In this document: in pieces, positions 5,968 to 7,949 of the stretch
How positions within the stretch are numbered: position 1 is the stretch's first letter
How the letters are laid out: each line of letters starts with the position of its first letter
Made by a program: the position numbers and the translations under genes
Source of the DNA: Acidobacteriaceae bacterium
GTDB taxonomy: Bacteria; Acidobacteriota; Terriglobia; Terriglobales; Acidobacteriaceae
DNA: 7,949 nt
Reading direction: 5' to 3'
Assembly: GCA_003165855.1 (NCBI GenBank)
Contig: PMXH01000531.1
Span: forward strand, 995 to 8,943
The notes under the pieces: model-generated
Told to the model about the DNA's origin: nothing
Databases searched by the model: none
Seen by the model: only the letters and a program-made list of their open reading frames with translations

Positions 5968-7011
5968 GCTTTCCGAGGCCTCGGCCAACTGCAACGCCTT
6001 CTCGCGCAAGGCATCCACGTCCTTCGCCATAGCGTACTTCAGTTCGTCGATGCCTTTGCCGGTCACGGCTGAAATCTCGTAGAGCTTCAGTTTGTGCTTC
6101 TTGCAATACCGCTTGAGCGCCGCAACTTTGTCTTTGTTGGCCACGTCGATCTTCGACGCCACCATGATCATCGGTTTTTCTTCCAGGTGAGCGCCAAAGC
6201 TAGCCAGCTCGCCCAGAATCACTTCCACGTCTTTCACCACGTCGGCCCGACCGCTCGCATCCGATATATCCACCAGGTGAACCAGCAGCCGCGTACGTTC
6301 GATGTGCCGCAAGAACTGCGTTCCCAGGCCCGAACCCTTGTGTGCGCCTTCAATCAAGCCGGGAATATCCGCGACCACGAAGCTGACTTCATTGTTAGGA
6401 TCGCCCACCGCAACCACCCCGAGATTGGGTTGCAAGGTAGTGAAAGGATAGTCGGCAATCTTCGGCCGCGCCGCCGAAATGCGCGAGATCAGCGTGGATT
6501 TGCCCACGTTCGGATAGCCAACCAGGCCCACATCAGCCAGCAACTTCAGTTCCAGCTTGTAGTTGTGCTCTTCGCCAGGACGTCCGTCCTCATGTTCCCG
6601 CGGAGCCTGATGCACCGAAGTGGCGAAGCGCGCATTGCCCCGGCCGCCCCGGCCGCCCCGCGCAATCACCATACGCTGATCGGCGGCCGAAAAATCAAAC
6701 ACCTTCTCGCCCGTTTCCTCGTCGTAGACAATCGTTCCTACCGGCACTTTCAGGAGTATGTCTTCCCCCTCGCGGCCGCTCTTATTCGAGCCTTCGCCGT
6801 GGCGTCCTCGCTCCGCCTTGTATTCGGGATTAAAACGAAAGTGGACCAGCGTGTTGTGCCGCTCGCTGGATTCCATGATCACGTCTCCGCCCTTGCCCCC
6901 ATCGCCTCCCGAAGGCCCGCCGCGCGGAACATATTTTTCCCGGCGGAAGGCCATGCAGCCATTGCCGCCGTCCCCGGCCTTCACCCGAATTCTTGCCTCA
7001 TCGATGAACAT
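5965..7011 (-). CDS. obgE: Obg-family GTPase ObgE/CgtA
   Basis: ObgE is an essential GTPase that binds the 50S subunit during late assembly and links ribosome maturation to the stringent response. The 348-residue protein has the glycine-rich Obg fold (1-158: [43 protein letters not shown]). The G domain follows: G1 GYPNVGKST (165-173), switch [12 protein letters not shown] (188-198), G3 DIPGLIEGA (215-223), G4 SKID (286-289) and G5 SAVTGKG (314-320). G4 has Ser in place of the usual Asn of NKxD. The optional C-terminal OCT domain is absent, as in many Obg proteins. The glycine/arginine stretch near residues 118-125 is encoded by a perfect 9-base direct repeat (6642-6659). The ATG at 7011 has no strong Shine-Dalgarno. 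It would follow rpmA in the usual order, but a plus-strand gene lies between them. Confidence 0.97.
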   Translation of the reverse strand: MFIDEARIRVKAGDGGNGCMAFRREKYVPRGGPSGGDGGKGGDVIMESSERHNTLVHFRFNPEYKAERGRHGEGSNKSGREGEDILLKVPVGTIVYDEETGEKVFDFSAADQRMVIARGGRGGRGNARFATSVHQAPREHEDGRPGEEHNYKLELKLLADVGLVGYPNVGKSTLISRISAARPKIADYPFTTLQPNLGVVAVGDPNNEVSFVVADIPGLIEGAHKGSGLGTQFLRHIERTRLLVHLVDISDASGRADVVKDVEVILGELASFGAHLEEKPMIMVASKIDVANKDKVAALKRYCKKHKLKLYEISAVTGKGIDELKYAMAKDVDALREKALQLAEASES

Positions 7012-7031
7012 AGGTCTGTCGCTTCAGTATC

Positions 7032-7048
7032 CGGAGAAGAAATCTCCG
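7032..7048. promoter_or_regulatory. Small inverted repeat in the obgE leader
   Basis: CGGAGA (7032-7037) and TCTCCG (7043-7048) form a perfect 6-base-pair stem with a 5-base loop, ending 20 bases upstream of the obgE ATG. If the candidate promoter at 7075-7083 is used, this hairpin would lie in the 5' leader of the obgE mRNA and could affect translation. The stem is short, so chance is possible. Confidence 0.3.
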
Positions 7049-7074
7049 CTTCCCTGAATTCTTGAGTATATCGG

Positions 7075-7083
7075 GTTATAGCA
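7075..7083 (-). promoter_or_regulatory. Candidate extended -10 promoter element for obgE
   Basis: On the minus strand the sequence reads TGCTATAAC, one base from the extended -10 consensus TGnTATAAT. It lies in the 100-base divergent region between obgE and the CheX-like gene, about 64 bases upstream of the obgE start. No convincing -35 hexamer at the standard spacing is visible, which is tolerated by extended -10 promoters. Because the opposite-strand gene separates obgE from rpmA, obgE needs its own promoter, and this is the best candidate. Confidence 0.35.
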
Positions 7084-7098
7084 GTCCTGCGATGTCAC

Positions 7099-7128
7099 GA
7101 GGGAGCAAGTCATGAGGGAACAAGTTAT
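7099..7128 (+). repeat. 15-base tandem duplication at the start of the CheX-like gene
   Basis: GAGGGAGCAAGTCAT (7099-7113) is followed directly by GAGGGAACAAGTTAT (7114-7128), with two differences. The first copy supplies a purine-rich ribosome-binding site and the A and T of the ATG at 7112; the G starts the second copy. The duplication therefore bears on which start codon is used. Confidence 0.8.
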
Positions 7129-7714
7129 AGAACCGCATTGGACAATCCTTAGAACCTACGCCTCATGCAACCTCCGCAATCGGCCGATAAGCTTCAAGAG
7201 GCCGAGCCTTGGCCATTCGCGAATGACGGCACCACCACTAGCCCATGACATCAACGCTGCCTTGCCACGAAGCGCGTGGTCGGCCATTCTGCGCGATACA
7301 GCGATCGAAGTCTTCGCCACCATGGTCGGAGCCAAGGTCACTGCTCCAGAAGACGGCGATATCCCAGTTCTGGCTCAGGTCACAGGCATGATCGGTATTG
7401 CCGGGGCGCTCCGGGCCGTCTTCAGCCTGCGGTGCAGCATCCATTCCGCTACCATGATCGCTTCTCAGATGCTTGGAGTCTCCCTGGAGGAGGCCGCCGC
7501 CCAGAAGTGTGATGCAGTCGGGGAAATCTGCAACATCGTGGCAGGATACTTCAAAGCCAAGATCGGTCTCGGCGATAAGTGCATGCTTTCCGTGCCCACC
7601 GTCCTCGCCGGCAACGACGATAAGATCCATTCCCGCAGCGAAGATGACCGCCTGCAGTTTCCGTTGCTTTACGAGAGCGAGCCAGTCTGGATCGCTCTTG
7701 AGATCCGCCCCTAG
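7112..7714 (+). CDS. CheX-type CheY-phosphate phosphatase family protein
   Basis: CheX/CheC/FliY proteins dephosphorylate phospho-CheY-like receivers using an E-x2-N motif on a helix. Here DAVGEICNIVAGYFKAKI (134-151) matches that helix, with E138 and N141 in the catalytic positions and a conserved G145 after them. The N-terminal strand-helix SAWSAILRDTAIEVFATMVG (54-73) and the sheet around VLAQVTGMIGIAGALRAVFSL (86-106) fit the CheX fold. From the ATG at 7112 the protein has 200 residues, longer than typical CheX (about 150-160). That start has a good Shine-Dalgarno (GAGGGAG, six bases away). The in-frame ATG at 7223 would give a 163-residue protein that fits the family length better but lacks a clear ribosome-binding site. 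No chemotaxis genes are nearby; it sits alone between obgE and rpmA in opposite orientation. Confidence 0.82.
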   Translation: MREQVIEPHWTILRTYASCNLRNRPISFKRPSLGHSRMTAPPLAHDINAALPRSAWSAILRDTAIEVFATMVGAKVTAPEDGDIPVLAQVTGMIGIAGALRAVFSLRCSIHSATMIASQMLGVSLEEAAAQKCDAVGEICNIVAGYFKAKIGLGDKCMLSVPTVLAGNDDKIHSRSEDDRLQFPLLYESEPVWIALEIRP

Positions 7715-7740
7715 ATTCCCTGCTCTTTACGCCACCGATA

Positions 7741-7766
7741 GAAAAGCCTCGCCCGAAGGCGAGGCT
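7741..7766 (-). terminator. Rho-independent terminator downstream of rpmA
   Basis: Read on the minus strand, AGCCTCGCC, loop TTCG, GGCGAGGCT and then TTTC form a perfect 9-base-pair GC-rich stem closed by a stable UUCG tetraloop and followed by a short U-tract (7741-7766). It lies about 63 bases beyond the rpmA stop, so it should end the rplU/rpmA transcript before the convergent CheX-like gene. On the plus strand no T-run follows the stem, so activity for the CheX-like gene is less likely. Confidence 0.8.
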
Positions 7767-7769
7767 GAA

Positions 7770-7792
7770 GCGGCGTCGCGAACTCGCGCCGC
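7770..7792. other. Second GC-rich hairpin next to the terminator
   Basis: GCGGCG (7770-7775) pairs with CGCCGC (7787-7792) around an 11-base loop. It stands only three bases from the terminator stem and between it and rpmA. No U-tract adjoins it. It may protect the 3' end of the rpmA mRNA or simply reflect local GC bias. Confidence 0.4.
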
Positions 7793-7829
7793 CGTTAAAA
7801 TGCGATGCTACTTACCAGACGGACGCGAA

Positions 7830-7949
7830 TTACTCCGCCAATTCCATCGGTTCCACCATCACGAACTTCCCCATCGAGCCCTTGTTCAGGAACTTGATAC
7901 GTCCCGTGATCTTGGCAAACAGAGTATCGTCCTTGCCCCGGCCCACGTT
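7830..7949 (-). CDS. rpmA: 50S ribosomal protein L27, C-terminal part
   Basis: The last 120 bases, read on the minus strand, encode 39 residues starting [20 protein letters not shown] and ending MVEPMELAE before TAA at 7830-7832. The NVGxGxDDTLFA segment is the conserved second half of bacterial L27, the large-subunit protein near the peptidyl-transferase centre. The 5' half lies outside the window. rpmA normally follows rplU and precedes obgE; here obgE is still the next minus-strand gene, but a CheX-like gene in the opposite direction is set between them. Confidence 0.93.
   Translation of the reverse strand, partial: NVGRGKDDTLFAKITGRIKFLNKGSMGKFVMVEPMELAE

Noticed and set aside
6642..6659. 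9-base tandem repeat GGCCGCCCC
   Set aside because: It encodes the normal Gly/Arg-rich part of the Obg fold and is explained by protein sequence and codon bias.
6094..7065. Long plus-strand frame (323 codons) opposite obgE
   Set aside because: It is the antisense of a well-conserved GTPase gene. Its product is His/Arg/Ala-rich with no domain pattern, as expected for a shadow frame in GC-rich DNA.

Overview
The window is GC-rich bacterial chromosome (about 60% G+C by eye). Most of its genes lie on the minus strand and form a housekeeping block: rpmA (3' end only), obgE, nadD, rsfS, a class I methyltransferase gene, rlmH and a small coiled-coil ORF. The rpmA-obgE and nadD-rsfS-rlmH neighbourhoods occur in many bacteria. 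The codon usage, the hybrid kinase ending in a PilZ domain, and the stand-alone CheX-like protein suggest an Acidobacteriota (Terriglobia/Koribacter-like) genome. That assignment is an inference from style, since no rRNA gene or other marker is present.

Layout from left to right: an NTF2/SnoaL-like gene with its 5' end cut off (1-357, +); a small coiled-coil ORF (385-552, -); rlmH (687-1148, -); a SAM-dependent methyltransferase (1164-2033, -); rsfS (2078-2545, -); nadD (2693-3400, -); a 232-base divergent intergenic region with a 24-base dyad; a 755-residue membrane hybrid histidine kinase with PAS, HisKA, HATPase, REC and PilZ domains (3633-5900, +); obgE (5965-7011, -); a CheX-type phosphatase gene (7112-7714, +); a terminator hairpin; and the 3' end of rpmA (7830-7949, -).

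The minus-strand genes serve ribosome biogenesis and function (L27, ObgE, RsfS, RlmH) and NAD synthesis (NadD). The two plus-strand genes are signalling genes set into this block on either side of obgE: a hybrid kinase carrying a receiver domain, and a protein of the family that dephosphorylates receiver domains. Whether they work together cannot be told from sequence alone.

The least explained features are two intergenic elements (rsfS/nadD and kinase/obgE). Each consists of tandem heptamers arranged as an inverted repeat. The heptamer differs between the two sites, but the 7-base period, the inverted arrangement and the overlap with the TAG stop codon of the minus-strand gene are shared. 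The other main point of interest is a strong ribosome-binding site and ATG inside the kinase gene, in frame, exactly at the boundary before the PilZ domain.
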